Shown piece after piece: positions 39,187 through 53,900 of a DNA stretch of 64,000 bases. The notes below the pieces were generated by a model. The model saw only the letters and a program-made list of their open reading frames with translations, did no database searches and was not told the origin of the DNA. Numbering within the stretch: position 1 is the first letter of the stretch; the number at the start of each line of letters is the position of its first letter. A program made the translations under genes and the position numbers. Origin of the DNA: Diplolepis rosae (taxonomy: Eukaryota; Arthropoda; Insecta; Hymenoptera; Diplolepididae); contig JAPYXD010000473.1 in the NCBI GenBank assembly GCA_030998225.1, forward strand, positions 42,109 to 106,108, written 5' to 3'.

Positions 39187-42100
39187 GTTTCAAAAAGACC
39201 ATAAAAGTAGCCGTAACGATAAATACTATGTGGTGCAAACGGCTTTTCTGCTAGAAAACAATGTTAGTGAAATTTAATTTAAATTGTTGATTCGCTGCGA
39301 AGAAATACAATGTTATTTTTTGAAATGGGGTTTTTCGATTTATTCTTTTATAACTTGATTTAGTTTTTATATGTGCTTTTCTTATTCATTCTGCGACAAA
39401 TGCTAGCATTTTTAAATTTGACTTTTCGAATATACGCAAACGCCATTGAATGTAAATTGAGATTTTATGATACTACATGCTTAATCTGACATGCACTATT
39501 CGATAATCTCAAATTTACATTTCTCAATTAATATTACGTTAAGTGAAGAACTGATCAAATGTAGGTTGTTGAATTTGACGTAAATCATGTTTATAGACGC
39601 GCTGAATGACAATTACCAACGATTTCCGAAAACGTGATATGTTTCAAAAAGACCATAAAAGTAGCCGTAACGATAAATACTATGTGGTGCAAACGGCTTT
39701 TCTGCTAGAAAACAATGTTAGTGAAATTTAATTTAAACTGCTGATTCGCTGCGAAGAAATACACTGTTATTTTTTGAAATGGGGTTTTTCGATTTATTCT
39801 TTTATAACTTGATTTAGTTTTTATATGTTCTTTTCGTATTCATTCTGCGACAAATGCTAACATTTTTAAATTTGACTTTTCGAATATACGCAAACGCCAT
39901 TGAATGTAAATTGAGATTTTATGATACTACATGCTTAATCTGACATGCACTATTCGATAATCTCAAATTTACATTTCTCGATTAATATTACGTTAAGTGA
40001 AGAACTGATCAAATGTAGGTTGTTGAATTTGACGTAAATCATGTTTATAGACGCGCTGAATGACAATTACCAACGATTTCCGAAAACGTGATATGTTTCA
40101 AAAAGACCATAAAAGTAGCCGTAACGATAAATACTATGTGGTGCAAACGGCATTTCTGTTTGAAAACAATATTAGTGTAATTTAATTTAAACTGTTGATT
40201 CGCTGCGAAGAAATACAATGTTAATTTTTGAAATGGGGTTTTTCGATTTATACTTTTATAACTTTATTCAGTTTTTATATGTGCTTTTCATATTCATTCT
40301 GCGACAAACAGTAACATTTGTAAATTCGACTTTTCGAATATATGCAAACGCCATTGAATGTAAATTGAGATTTTATGATACTACATGCTTAATCTGACAT
40401 GCACTATTCGATAATCTCAAATTTACATTTCTCAATTAATATTACGTTAAGTGAAGAACTGATCAAATGTAGGTTGTTGAATTTGACGTAAATCATGTTT
40501 ATAGACGCGCTGAATGACAATTACCAACGATTTCCGAAAACGTGATATGTTTCAAAAAGACCATAAAAGTAGCCGTAACGATAAATACTATGTGGTGCAA
40601 ACGGCTTTTCTGCTAGAAAACAATGTTAGTGAAATTTAATTTAAACTGCTGATTCGCTGCGAAGAAATACACTGTTATTTTTTGAAATGGGGTTTTTCGA
40701 TTTATTCTTTTATAACTTGATTTAGTTTTTATATGTGCTTTTCTTATTCATTCTGCGACAAACAGTAACATTTGTAAATTCGACTTTTCGAATATATGCA
40801 AACGCCATTGAATGTAAATTGAGATTTTATGATACTACATGCTTAATCTGACATGCACTATTCGATAATTTGAAATTTACATTTCTCAATTAATATTACG
40901 TTAAGTGAAGAACTGTTCAAATGTAGGTTGTTGAATTTGACGTAAATCATGTTTATAGACGAGCTGAATGACAATTACCAACGATTTCCGAAAACGTGAT
41001 ATGTTTCAAAAAGACCATAAAAGTAGCCGTAACGTTAAATACTCTGTGGTGCAAACGGCTTTTCTGCTAGAAAACAATGTTAGTGAAATTTAATTTAAAC
41101 TGCTGATTCGCTGCGAAGAAATACACTGTTATTTTTTGAAATGGGGTTTTTCGATTTATTCTTTTATAACTTGATTTAGTTTTTATATGTTCTTTTCGTA
41201 TTCATTCTGCGACAAATGCTAACATTTTTAAATTTGACTTTTCGAATATACGCAAACGCCATTGAATGTAAATTGAGATTTTATGATACTACATGCTTAA
41301 TCTGACATGCACTATTCGATAATCTCAAATTTACATTTCTCGATTAATATTACGTTAAGTGAAGAACTGATCAAATGTAGGTTGTTGAATTTGACGTAAA
41401 TCATGTTTATAGACGCGCTGAATGACAATTACCAACGATTTCCGAAAACGTGATATGTTTCAAAAAGACCATAAAAGTAGCCGTAACGATAAATACTATG
41501 TGGTGCAAACGGCATTTCTGTTTGAAAACAATATTAGTGTAATTTAATTTAAACTGTTGATTCGCTGCGAAGAAATACAATGTTAATTTTTGAAATGGGG
41601 TTTTTCGATTTATACTTTTATAACTTTATTCAGTTTTTATATGTGCTTTTCATATTCATTCTGCGACAAACAGTAACATTTGTAAATTCGACTTTTCGAA
41701 TATATGCAAACGCCATTGAATGTAAATTGAGATTTTATGATACTACATGCTTAATCTGACATGCACTATTCGATAATCTCAAATTTACATTTCTCAATTA
41801 ATATTACGTTAAGTGAAGAACTGATCAAATGTAGGTTGTTGAATTTGACGTAAATCATGTTTATGGCCGCTGAATGACAATTACCAACGATTTCCGAAAA
41901 CGTGATATGTTTCAAAAAGACCATAAAAGTAGCCGTAACGATAAATACTATGTGGTGCAAACGGCTTTTCTGCTAGAAAACAATGTTAGTGAAATTTAAT
42001 TTAAACTGCTGATTCGCTGCGAAGAAATACACTGTTATTTTTTGAAATGGGGTTTTTCGATTTATTCTTTTATAACTTGATTTAGTTTTTATATGTGCTT

Positions 42101-45100
42101 TTCTTATTCATTCTGCGACAAACAGTAACATTTGTAAATTCGACTTTTCGAATATATGCAAACGCCATTGAATGTAAATTGAGATTTTATGATACTACAT
42201 GCTGAATCTGACATGCACAAATCGATAATCTCAAATTTACATTTCTCAATTAATATTACGTTAAGTGAAGAACTGATCAAATGTAGGTTGTTGAATTTGA
42301 CGTTATCATGTTTATGGACGCGCTGAATGACAATTACCAACGATTTCCGAAAACGTGATATGTTTCAAAAAGACCATAAAAGTAGCCGTAACGATAAATA
42401 CTATGTGGTGCAAACGGCATTTCTGTTTGAAAACAATGTTAGTGAAATTTAATTTAAACTGCTGATTCGCTGCGAAGAAATACACTGTTATTTTTTGAAA
42501 TGGGGTTTTTCGATTTATTCTTTTATAACTTGATTTAGTTTTTATATGTGCTTTTCTTATTCATTCTGCGACAAACACTAACATTTGTAAATTCGACTTT
42601 TCGAATATATGCAAACGCCATTGAATGTAAATTGAGATTTTATGATACTACATGCTTAATCTGACATGCACTATTCGATAATCTGAAATTTACATTTCTC
42701 AATTAATATTACGTTAAGTGAAGAACTGATCAAATGTAGGTTGTTGAATTTGACGTTATCATGTTTATGGACGCGCTGAATGACAATTACCAACGATTTC
42801 CGATAACGTGATATGTTTCAAAAAGACCATAAAAGTAGCCGTAACGATAAATACTATGTGGTGCAAACGGCTTTTCTGCTAGAAAACAATGTTAGTGAAA
42901 TTTAATTTAAATTGTTGATTCGCTGCGAAGAAATACAATGTTATTTTTTGAAATGGGGTTTTTCGATTTATTCTATTATAACTTTATTTAGTTTTTATAT
43001 GTGCTTTTCTTATTCATTCTGCGACAAATGCTAACATTTGAAAATTTGACTTTTCGAATATACGCAAACGCCATTGAATGTAAATTGAGATTTTATGATA
43101 CTACATGCTTAATCTGACATGCACTATTCGATAATCTCAAATTTACATTTCTCAATTAATATTACGTTAAGTGAAGAACTGATCAAATGTAGGTTGTTGA
43201 ATTTGACGTAAATCATGTTTATAGACGCGCTGAATGACAATTACCAACGATTTCCGAAAACGTGATATGTTTCAAAAAGACCATAAAAGTAGCCGTAACG
43301 ATAAATACTATGTGGTGCAAACGGCTTTTCTGCTAGAAAACAATGTTAGTGAAATTTAATTTAAACTGCTGATTCGCTGCGAAGAAATAAACTGTTATTT
43401 TTTGAAATGGGATTTTTCTATTGATTCTTTCATAACTTTATTCAGTTTCTTCCATATTCATTCTGCGACAAATGCTAACATTTGAAAATTTGACTTTTCG
43501 AATATACGCAAACGCCATTGAATGTAAATTGAGATTTTATGATACTACATGCTTAATCTGACATGCACTATTCGATAATCTCAAATTTACATTTCTCAAT
43601 TAATAATACATTAAGTAAAGAACTGATCAAATGAAGGTTGTTGAATTTGACGTAAATCATGTTTATAGGCGCGCGGAATGACAATCACCAACGATTTCCA
43701 AAAACGTGATATGTTTCAAAAAGACTATAAAAGTAGCCGGAACAATAAATACTATATTGTGCAAACGGCTTTTCTGCTAGAAAACAATGTTAGTGAAATT
43801 TAATTTAAATTGTTGATTCGCTGCGAAGAAATACAATGTTATTTTTTGAAATGGGGTTTTTCGATTTATTCTTTTATAACTTGATTTAGTTTTTATATGT
43901 GCTTTTCTTATTCATTCTGCGACAAACACTAACATTTGTAAATTTGACTTTTCGACTATACGCAAACGCCATTGAATGTAAATTGAGATTTTATGATACT
44001 ACATGCTTAATCTGACATGCACTATTCGATAATCTCAAATTTACATTTCTCGATTAATATTACGTTAAGTGAAGAACTGATCAAATGTAGGTTGTTGAAT
44101 TTGACGTAAATCATGTTTATAGACGCGCTGAATGACAATTACCAACGATTTCCGAAAACGTGATATGTTTCAAAAAGACCATAAAAGTAGCCGTAACGAT
44201 AAATACTATGTGGTGCAAACGGCATTTCTGTTTGAAAACAATATTAGTGTAATTTAATTTAAACTGTTGATTCGCTGCGAAGAAATACAATGTTAATTTT
44301 TGAAATGGGGTTTTTCGATTTATTCTTTTATAACTTGATTTAGTTTTTATATGTGCTTTTCTTATTCATTCTGCGACAAACACTAACATTTGTAAATTCG
44401 ACTTTTCGAATATATGCAAACGCCATAGAATGTAAATTGAGATTTTATGATGCTACATGCTTAATCTGACATGCACTATTCGATAATCTGAAATTTACAT
44501 TTCTCAATTAATAATACATTAAGTAAAGAACTGATCAAATGAAGGTTGTTGAATTTGACGTTATCATGTTTATGGACGCGCTGAATGACAATCACCAACA
44601 ATTTCCAAAAACGTGATATGTTTCAAGAAGACTACAAAAGTAGCCGGAACAATAAATACTATATTGTGCAAACGGCTTTTCTGCTAGAAAACAATGTTAG
44701 TGAAATTTAATTTAAATTGTTGATTCGCTGCGAAGAAATACAATGTTATTTTTTGAAATGGGGTTTTTCGATTTATTCTTTTATAACTTGATTTAGTTTT
44801 TATATGTGCTTTTCTTATTCATTCTGCGACAAACACTAACATTTGTAAATTTGACTTTTCGACTATACGCAAACGCCATTGAATGTAAATTGAGATTTTA
44901 TGATACTACATGCTTAATCTGACATGCACTATTCGATAATCTCAAATTTACATTTCTCGATTAATATTACGTTAAGTGAAGAACTGATCAAATGTAGGTT
45001 GTTGAATTTGACGTAAATCATGTTTATAGACGCGCTGAATGACAATTACCAACGATTTCCGAAAACGTGATATGTTTCAAAAAGACCATAAAAGTAGCCG

Positions 45101-48100
45101 TAACGATAAATACTATGTGGTGCAAACGGCTTTTCTGCTAGAAAACAATGTTAGTGAAATTTAATTTAAATTGTTGATTCGCTGCGAAGAAATACAATGT
45201 TATTTTTTGAAATGGGGTTTTTCGATTTATTCTTTTATAACTTGATTTAGTTTTTATATGTGCTTTTCTTATTCATTCTGCGACAAATGCTAACATTTGA
45301 AAATTTGACTTTTCGAATATACGCAAACGCCATTGAATGTAAATTGAGATTTTATGATACTACATGCTTAATCTGACATGCACTATTCGATAATCTCAAA
45401 TTTACATTTCTCAATTAATATTACGTTAAGTGAAGAACTGATCAAATGTAGGTTGTTGAATTTGACGTAAATCATGTTTATAGACGCGCTGAATGACAAT
45501 TACCAACGATTTCCGAAAACGTGATATGTTTCAAAAAGACCATAAAAGTAGCCGTAACGATAAATACTATGTGGTGCAAACGGCTTTTCTGCTAGAAAAC
45601 AATGTTAGTGAAATTTAATTTAAACTGCTGATTCGCTGCGAAGAAATACACTGTTATTTTTTGAAATGGGGTTTTTCGATTTATTCTTTTATAACTTGAT
45701 TTAGTTTTTATATGTTCTTTTCGTATTCATTCTGCGACAAATGCTAACATTTTTAAATTTGACTTTTCGAATATACGCAAACGCCATTGAATGTAAATTG
45801 AGATTTTATGATACTACATGCTTAATCTGACATGCACTATTCGATAATCTCAAATTTACATTTCTCGATTAATATTACGTTAAGTGAAGAACTGATCAAA
45901 TGTAGGTTGTTGAATTTGACGTAAATCATGTTTATAGACGCGCTGAATGACAATTACCAACGATTTCCGAAAACGTGATATGTTTCAAAAAGACCATAAA
46001 AGTAGCCGTAACGATAAATACTATGTGGTGCAAACGGCATTTCTGTTTGAAAACAATATTAGTGTAATTTAATTTAAACTGTTGATTCGCTGCGAAGAAA
46101 TACAATGTTAATTTTTGAAATGGGGTTTTTCGATTTATACTTTTATAACTTTATTCAGTTTTTATATGTGCTTTTCATATTCATTCTGCGACAAACACTA
46201 ACATTTGTAAATTCGACTTTTCGAATATATGCAAACGCCATTGAATGTAAATTGAGATTTTATGATACTACATGCTTAATCTGACATGCACTATTCGATA
46301 ATCTCAAATTTACATTTCTCAATTAATATTACGTTAAGTGAAGAACTGATCAAATGTAGGTTGTTGAATTTGACGTAAATCATGTTTATAGACGCGCTGA
46401 ATGACAATTACCAACGATTTCCGAAAACGTGATATGTTTCAAAAAGACCATAAAAGTAGCCGTAACGATAAATACTATGTGGTGCAAACGGCTTTTCTGC
46501 TAGAAAACAATGTTAGTGAAATTTAATTTAAACTGCTGATTCGCTGCGAAGAAATACACTGTTATTTTTTGAAATGGGGTTTTTCGATTTATTCTTTTAT
46601 AACTTGATTTAGTTTTTATATGTGCTTTTCATATTCATTCTGCGACAAACAGTAACATTTGTAAATTCGACTTTTCGAATATATGCAAACGCCATTGAAT
46701 GTAAATTGAGATTTTATGATACTACATGCTTAATCTGACATGCACTATTCGATAATCTCAAATTTACATTTCTCAATTAATATTACGTTAAGTGAAGAAC
46801 TGATCAAATGAAGGTTGTTGAATTTGACGTTATCATGTTTATGGACGCGCTGAATGACAATCACCAACGATTTCCGAAAACGTGATATGTTTCAAAAAGA
46901 CCATAAAAGTAGCCGTAACGATAAATACTATGTGTTGCAAACGGCTTTTCTGCTAGAAAACAATGTTAGTGAAATTTAATTTAAACTGCTGATTCGCTGC
47001 GAAGAAATACACTGTTATTTTTTGAAATGGGGTTTTTCGATTTATTCTTTTATAACTTGATTTAGTTTTTATATGTGCTTTTCTTATTCATTCTGCGACA
47101 AACACTAACATTTGTAAATTCGACTTTTCGAATATATGCAAACGCCATTGAATGTAAATTGAGATTTTATGATACTACATGCTTAATCTGACATGCACTA
47201 TTCGATAATCTGAAATTTACATTTCTCAATTAATATTACGTTAAGTGAAGAACTGATCAAATGTAGGTTGTTGAATTTGACGTTATCATGTTTATGGACG
47301 CGCTGAATGACAATTACCAACGATTTCCGAAAACGTGATATGTTTCAAAAAGACCATAAAAGTAGCCGTAACGATAAATACTATGTGGTGCAAACGGCTT
47401 TTCTGCTAGAAAACAATGTTAGTGAAATTTAATTTAAACTGCTGATTCGCTGCGAAGAAATACACTGTTATTTTTTGAAATGGGGTTTTTCGATTTATTC
47501 TTTTATAACTTGATTTAGTTTTTATATGTGCTTTTCTTATTCATTCTGCGACAAACAGTAACATTTGTAAATTCGACTTTTCGAATATATGCAAACGCCA
47601 TTGAATGTAAATTGAGATTTTATGATACTACATGCTTAATCTGACATGCACTATTCGATAATCTGAAATTTACATTTCTCAATTAATATTACGTTAAGTG
47701 AAGAACTGATCAAATGTAGGTTGTTGAATTTGACGTTATCATGTTTATGGACGCGCTGAATGACAATTACCAACGATTTCCGATAACGTGATATGTTTCA
47801 AAAAGACCATAAAAGTAGCCGTAACGATAAATACTATGTGGTGCAAACGGCTTTTCTGCTAGAAAACAATGTTAGTGAAATTTAATTTAAATTGTTGATT
47901 CGCTGCGAAGAAATACAATGTTATTTTTTGAAATGGGGATTTTCGATTTATTCTTTTATAACTTGATTTAGTTTTTATATGTGCTTTTCTTATTCATTCT
48001 GCGACAAATGCTAACATTTGAAAATTTGACTTTTCGAATATACGCAAACGCCATTGAATGTAAATTGAGATTTTATGATACTACATGCTTAATCTGACAT

Positions 48101-50970
48101 GCACTATTCGATAATCTCAAATTTACATTTCTCAATTAATATTACGTTAAGTGAAGAACTGATCAAATGTAGGTTGTTGAATTTGACGTAAATCATGTTT
48201 ATAGACGCGCTGAATGACAATTACCAACGATTTCCGAAAACGTGATATGTTTCAAAAAGACCATAAAAGTAGCCGTAACGATAAATACTATGTGGTGCAA
48301 ACGGCTTTTCTGCTAGAAAACAATGTTAGTGAAATTTAATTTAAACTGCTGATTCGCTGCGAAGAAATACACTGTTATTTTTTGAAATGGGGTTTTTCGA
48401 ATTATTCTTTTATAACTTGATTTAGTTTTTATATGTTCTTTTCGTATTCATTCTGCGACAAATGCTAACATTTTTAAATTTGACTTTTCGAATATACGCA
48501 AACGCCATTGAATGTAAATTGAGATTTTATGATACTACATGCTTAATCTGACATGCACTATTCGATAATCTCAAATTTACATTTCTCGATTAATATTACG
48601 TTAAGTGAAGAACTGATCAAATGTAGGTTGTTGAATTTGACGTAAATCATGTTTATAGACGCGCTGAATGACAATTACCAACGATTTCCGAAAACGTGAT
48701 ATGTTTCAAAAAGACCATAAAAGTAGCCGTAACGATAAATACTATGTGGTGCAAACGGCATTTCTGTTTGAAAACAATATTAGTGTAATTTAATTTAAAC
48801 TGTTGATTCGCTGCGAAGAAATACAATGTTAATTTTTGAAATGGGGTTTTTCGATTTATACTTTTATAACTTTATTCAGTTTTTATATGTGCTTTTCATA
48901 TTCATTCTGCGACAAACAGTAACATTTGTAAATTCGACTTTTCGAATATATGCAAACGCCATTGAATGTAAATTGAGATTTTATGATACTACATGCTTAA
49001 TCTGACATGCACTATTCGATAATCTCAAATTTACATTTCTCAATTAATATTACGTTAAGTGAAGAACTGATCAAATGTAGGTTGTTGAATTTGACGTAAA
49101 TCATGTTTATAGACGCGCTGAATGACAATTACCAACGATTTCCGAAAACGTGATATGTTTCAAAAAGACCATAAAAGTAGCCGTAACGATAAATACTATG
49201 TGGTGCAAACGGCTTTTCTGCTAGAAAACAATGTTAGTGAAATTTAATTTAAACTGCTGATTCGCTGCGAAGAAATACACTGTTATTTTTTGAAATGGGG
49301 TTTTTCGATTTATTCTTTTATAACTTGATTTAGTTTTTATATGTGCTTTTCATATTCATTCTGCGACAAACAGTAACATTTGTAAATTCGACTTTTCGAA
49401 TATATGCAAACGCCATTGAATGTAAATTGAGATTTTATGATACTACATGCTTAATCTGACATGCACTATTCGATAATCTCAAATTTACATTTCTCAATTA
49501 ATATTACGTTAAGTGAAGAACTGATCAAATGTAGGTTGTTGAATTTGACGTTATCATGTTTATGGACGCGCTGAATGACAATTACCAACGATTTCCGAAA
49601 ACGTGATATGTTTCAAAAAGACCATAAAAGTAGCCGTAACGATAAATACTATGTGTTGCAAACGGCTTTTCTGCTAGAAAACAATGTTAGTGAAATTTAA
49701 TTTAAACTGCTGATTCGCTGCGAAGAAATACACTGTTATTTTTTGAAATGGGGTTTTTCGATTTATTCTTTTATAACTTGATTTAGTTTTTATATGTGCT
49801 TTTCTTATTCATTCTGCGACAAACACTAACATTTGTAAATTCGACTTTTCGAATATATGCAAACGCCATTGAATGTAAATTGAGATTTTATGATACTACA
49901 TGCTTAATCTGACATGCACTATTCGATAATCTGAAATTTACATTTCTCAATTAATATTACGTTAAGTGAAGAACTGATCAAATGTAGGTTGTTGAATTTG
50001 ACGTTATCATGTTTATGGACGCGCTGAATGACAATTACCAACGATTTCCGATAACGTGATATGTTTCAAAAAGACCATAAAAGTAGCCGTAACGATAAAT
50101 ACTATGTGGTGCAAACGGCTTTTCTGCTAGAAAACAATGTTAGTGAAATTTAATTTAAATTGTTGATTCGCTGCGAAGAAATACAATGTTATTTTTTGAA
50201 ATGGGGTTTTTCGATTTATTCTTTTATAACTTGATTTAGTTTTTATATGTGCTTTTCTTATTCATTCTGCGACAAATGCTAACATTTGAAAATTTGACTT
50301 TTCGAATATACGCAAACGCCATTGAATGTAAATTGAGATTTTATGATACTACATGCTTAATCTGACATGCACTATTCGATAATCTCAAATTTACATTTCT
50401 CAATTAATATTACGTTAAGTGAAGAACTGATCAAATGTAGGTTGTTGAATTTGACGTAAATCATGTTTATAAACGCGCTGAATGACAATTACCAACGATT
50501 TCCGAAAACGTGATATGTTTCAAAAAGACCATAAAAGTAGCCGTAACGATAAATACTATGTGGTGCAAACGGCTTTTCTGCTAGAAAACAATGTTAGTGA
50601 AATTTAATTTAAACTGCTGATTCGCTGCGAAGAAATACACTGTTATTTTTTGAAATGGGGTTTTTCGATTTATTCTTTTATAACTTGATTTAGTTTTTAT
50701 ATGTTCTTTTCGTATTCATTCTGCTAAAAATGCTAACATTTTTAAATTTGACTTTTCGAATATACGCAAACGCCATTGAATGTAAATTGAGATTTTATGA
50801 TACTACATGCTTAATCTGACATGCACTATTCGATAATCTCAAATTTACATTTCTCAATTAATATTACGTTAAGTGAAGAACTGATCAAATGTAGGTTGTT
50901 GAATTTGACGTAAATCATGTTTATAGACGCGCTGAATGACAATTACCAACGATTTCCGAAAACGTGATAT
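39187..50970 (+). repeat. Homogenised core, part 2: variable T-R-Q-S higher-order repeat
   Basis: Unit starts: 39187, 39641, 40095, 40549, 41003, 41457, 41909, 42362, 42815, 43269, 43713, 44167, 44620, 45074, 45528, 45982, 46436, 46889, 47342, 47795, 48249, 48703, 49157, 49610, 50063, 50517. T units combine a gaccata front with aattgttg and acaatgttattttttg (39187, 42815, 45074, 47795, 50063). Each is followed by an R unit except at 42815, and usually then Q and several S units. The allele ccgataacg directly precedes T at 39172, 42800, 47780 and 50048. The T-to-T spacing is eight, five, six and five units, so the register varies in length. Unit 41457 (452 bp) has tttatggccgctgaatg. Confidence 0.82.
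43269..43712 (+). repeat. 444 bp A unit with a rare 10 bp deletion
   Basis: The usual cagtttttatatgtgctttt is shortened so that cagtttcttccatattc remains, and the neighbouring allele gattgattctt is altered to tattgattctt. The only other unit with this deletion is 15140-15583, which also has gggattttt and attgattctt. A shared compound allele 28 kb apart implies long-range exchange or descent from one duplicated unit. Confidence 0.85.
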
Positions 50971-53900
50971 GTTTCAAAAAGACCATAAAAGTAGCCGTAA
51001 CGATAAATACTATGTGGTGCAAACGGCTTTTCTGCTAGAAAACAATGTTAGTGAAATTTAATTTAAACTGCTGATTCGCTGCGAAGAAATACACTGTTAT
51101 TTTTTGAAATGGGGTTTTTCGATTTATTCTTTTATAACTTGATTTAGTTTTTATATGTGCTTTTCTTATTCATCTTGCGACAAACAGTAACATTTGTAAA
51201 TTCGACTTTTCGAATATATGCAAACGCCATTGAATGTAAATTGAGATTTTATGATACTACATGCTTAATCTGACATGCACTATTCGATAATCTCAAATTT
51301 ACATTTCTCAATTAATATTACGTTAAGTGAAGAACTGATCAAATGTAGGTTGTTGAATTTGACGTAAATCATGTTTATAGACGCGCTGAATGACAATTAC
51401 CAACGATTTCCGAAAACGTGATATGTTTCAAAAAGACCATAAAAGTAGCCGTAACGATAAATACTATGTGGTGCAAACGGCTTTTCTGCTAGAAAACAAT
51501 GTTAGTGAAATTTAATTTAAACTGCTGATTCGCTGCGAAGAAATACACTGTTATTTTTTGAAAGGGGGTTTTTCGATTTATTCTTTTATAACTTGATTTA
51601 GTTTATATACGCAAACGCCATTGAATGTAAATTGAGATTTTATTTTACTACATGCTTAATCTGACATGCACTGTTCGATAATCTGAAATTTACATTTCTC
51701 AAATAATAATACATTAAGTAAAGAACTGATCAAATGAAGGTTGTTGAATTTGACGTAAATCATGTTTATAGGCGCGCGGAATGACAATCACCAACGATTT
51801 CCAAAAACGTGATATGTTTCAAAAAGACTATAAAAGTAGCCGGAACAATAAATACTATATTGTGCAAACGGCTTTTCTGCTAGAAAACAATGTTAGTGAA
51901 ATTTAATTTAAATTGTTGATTCGCTGCGAAGAAATACAATGTTATTTTTTGAAATGGGGTTTTTCGATTTATTCTTTTATAACTTGATTTAGTTTTTATA
52001 TGTGCTTTTCTTATTCATTCTGCGACAAACACTAACATTTGTATATTTGACTTTTCGAATATACGCAAACGCCATTGAATGTAAATTGAGATTTTATGAT
52101 ACTACATGCTTAATCTGACATGCACTATTCGATAATCTCAAATTTACATTTCTCGATTAATATTACGTTAAGTGAAGAACTGATCAAATGTAGGTTGTTG
52201 AATTTGACGTAAATCATGTTTATAGACGCGCTGAATGACAATTACCAACGATTTCCGAAAACGTGATATGTTTCAAAAAGACCATAAAAGTAGCCGTAAC
52301 GATAAATACTATGTGGTGCAAACGGCATTTCTGTTTGAAAACAATATTAGTGTAATTTAATTTAAACTGTTGATTCGCTGCGAAGAAATACAATGTTAAT
52401 TTTTGAAATGGGGTTTTTCGATTTATTCTTTTATAACTTGATTTAGTTTTTATATGTGCTTTTCTTATTCATTCTGCGACAAACACTAACATTTGTAAAT
52501 TCGACTTTTCGAATATATGCAAACGCCATAGAATGTAAATTGAGATTTTATGATGCTACATGCTTAATCTGACATGCACTATTCGATAATCTGAAATTTA
52601 CATTTCTCAATTAATAATACATTAAGTAAAGAACTGATCAAATGAAGGTTGTTGAATTTGACGTTATCATGTTTATGGACGCGCTGAATGACAATCACCA
52701 ACAATTTCCAAAAACGTGATATGTTTCAAAAAGACTATAAAAGTAGCTGGAACAATAAATACTATATTGTGCAGACGGCTTTTCTGCTAGAAAACAATGT
52801 GAGTGAAATTTAATTTAAATTGTTGATTCGCTGCGAAGAAATACAATGTTATTTTTTGAAATGGGGTTTTTCGATTTATTCTTTTATAACTTGATTTAGT
52901 TTTTATATGTGCTTTTCTTATTCATTCTGCGACAAACACTAACATTTGTAAATTTGACTTTTCGACTATCCGCAAACGCCATTGAATGTAAATTGAGATT
53001 TTATGATACTACATGCTTAATCTGACATGCACTATTCGATAATCTCAAATTTACATTTCTCAATTAATATTACGTTAAGTGAAGAACGGATCAAATGTAG
53101 GTTGTTGCATTTGACGTAAATCATGTTTATAGACGCGCTGAATGACAATTACCAACGATTTCCGAAAACGTGATATGTTTCAAAAAGACCATAAAAGTAG
53201 CCGTAACGATAAATAGTATGTGGTGCAAACGGCTTTTCTGCTAGAAAACAATGATAGTGAAATTTAATTCAAAATGCTGATTCGCTGCGAAGAAATACAC
53301 TGTTATTTTTTAAAATGGGGTTTTTCGATTTATTCTTTTATAACTTGATTTAGTTTTTATATGTTCTTTTCGTATTCATTCTGCGACAAATGCTAACATT
53401 TTTAAATTTGACTTTTCGAATATACGTAAACGCCATTGAATGTAAATTGAGATTTTATTTCTTTATCTGACATGCACTGTTCGATAATCTGAAATTTACA
53501 TTTCTCAAATAATAATACATTAAGTAAAGAACTGATCAAATGAAGGTTGTTGAATTTGACGTAAATCATGTTTATAGGCGCGCGGAATGACAATCACCAA
53601 CGATTTCCAAAAACGTGATATGTTTCAAAAAGACTATAAAAGTAGCCGGAACAATAAATACTATATTGTGCAAACGGCTTTTCTGCTAGAAAACAATGTT
53701 AGTGAAATTTAATTTAAATTGTTGATTCGCTGCGAAGAAATACAATGTTATTTTTTGAAATGGGGTTTTTCGATTTATTCTTTTATAACTTGATTTAGTT
53801 TTTATATGTGCTTTTCTTATTCATTCTGCGACAAACACTAACATTTGTAAATTTGACTTTTCGACTATACGCAAACGCCATTGAATGTAAATTGAGATTT

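Noticed and set aside
41766..41960. Minus-strand 64-codon frame with a hydrophobic beginning, also at 9785 and 61540
   Set aside because: In ordinary units this frame stops after about 33 codons; it is extended here only by the small deletion giving ggccgctgaatg, or at 61540 by suspected error insertions. Its first codon is TTG on the minus strand.
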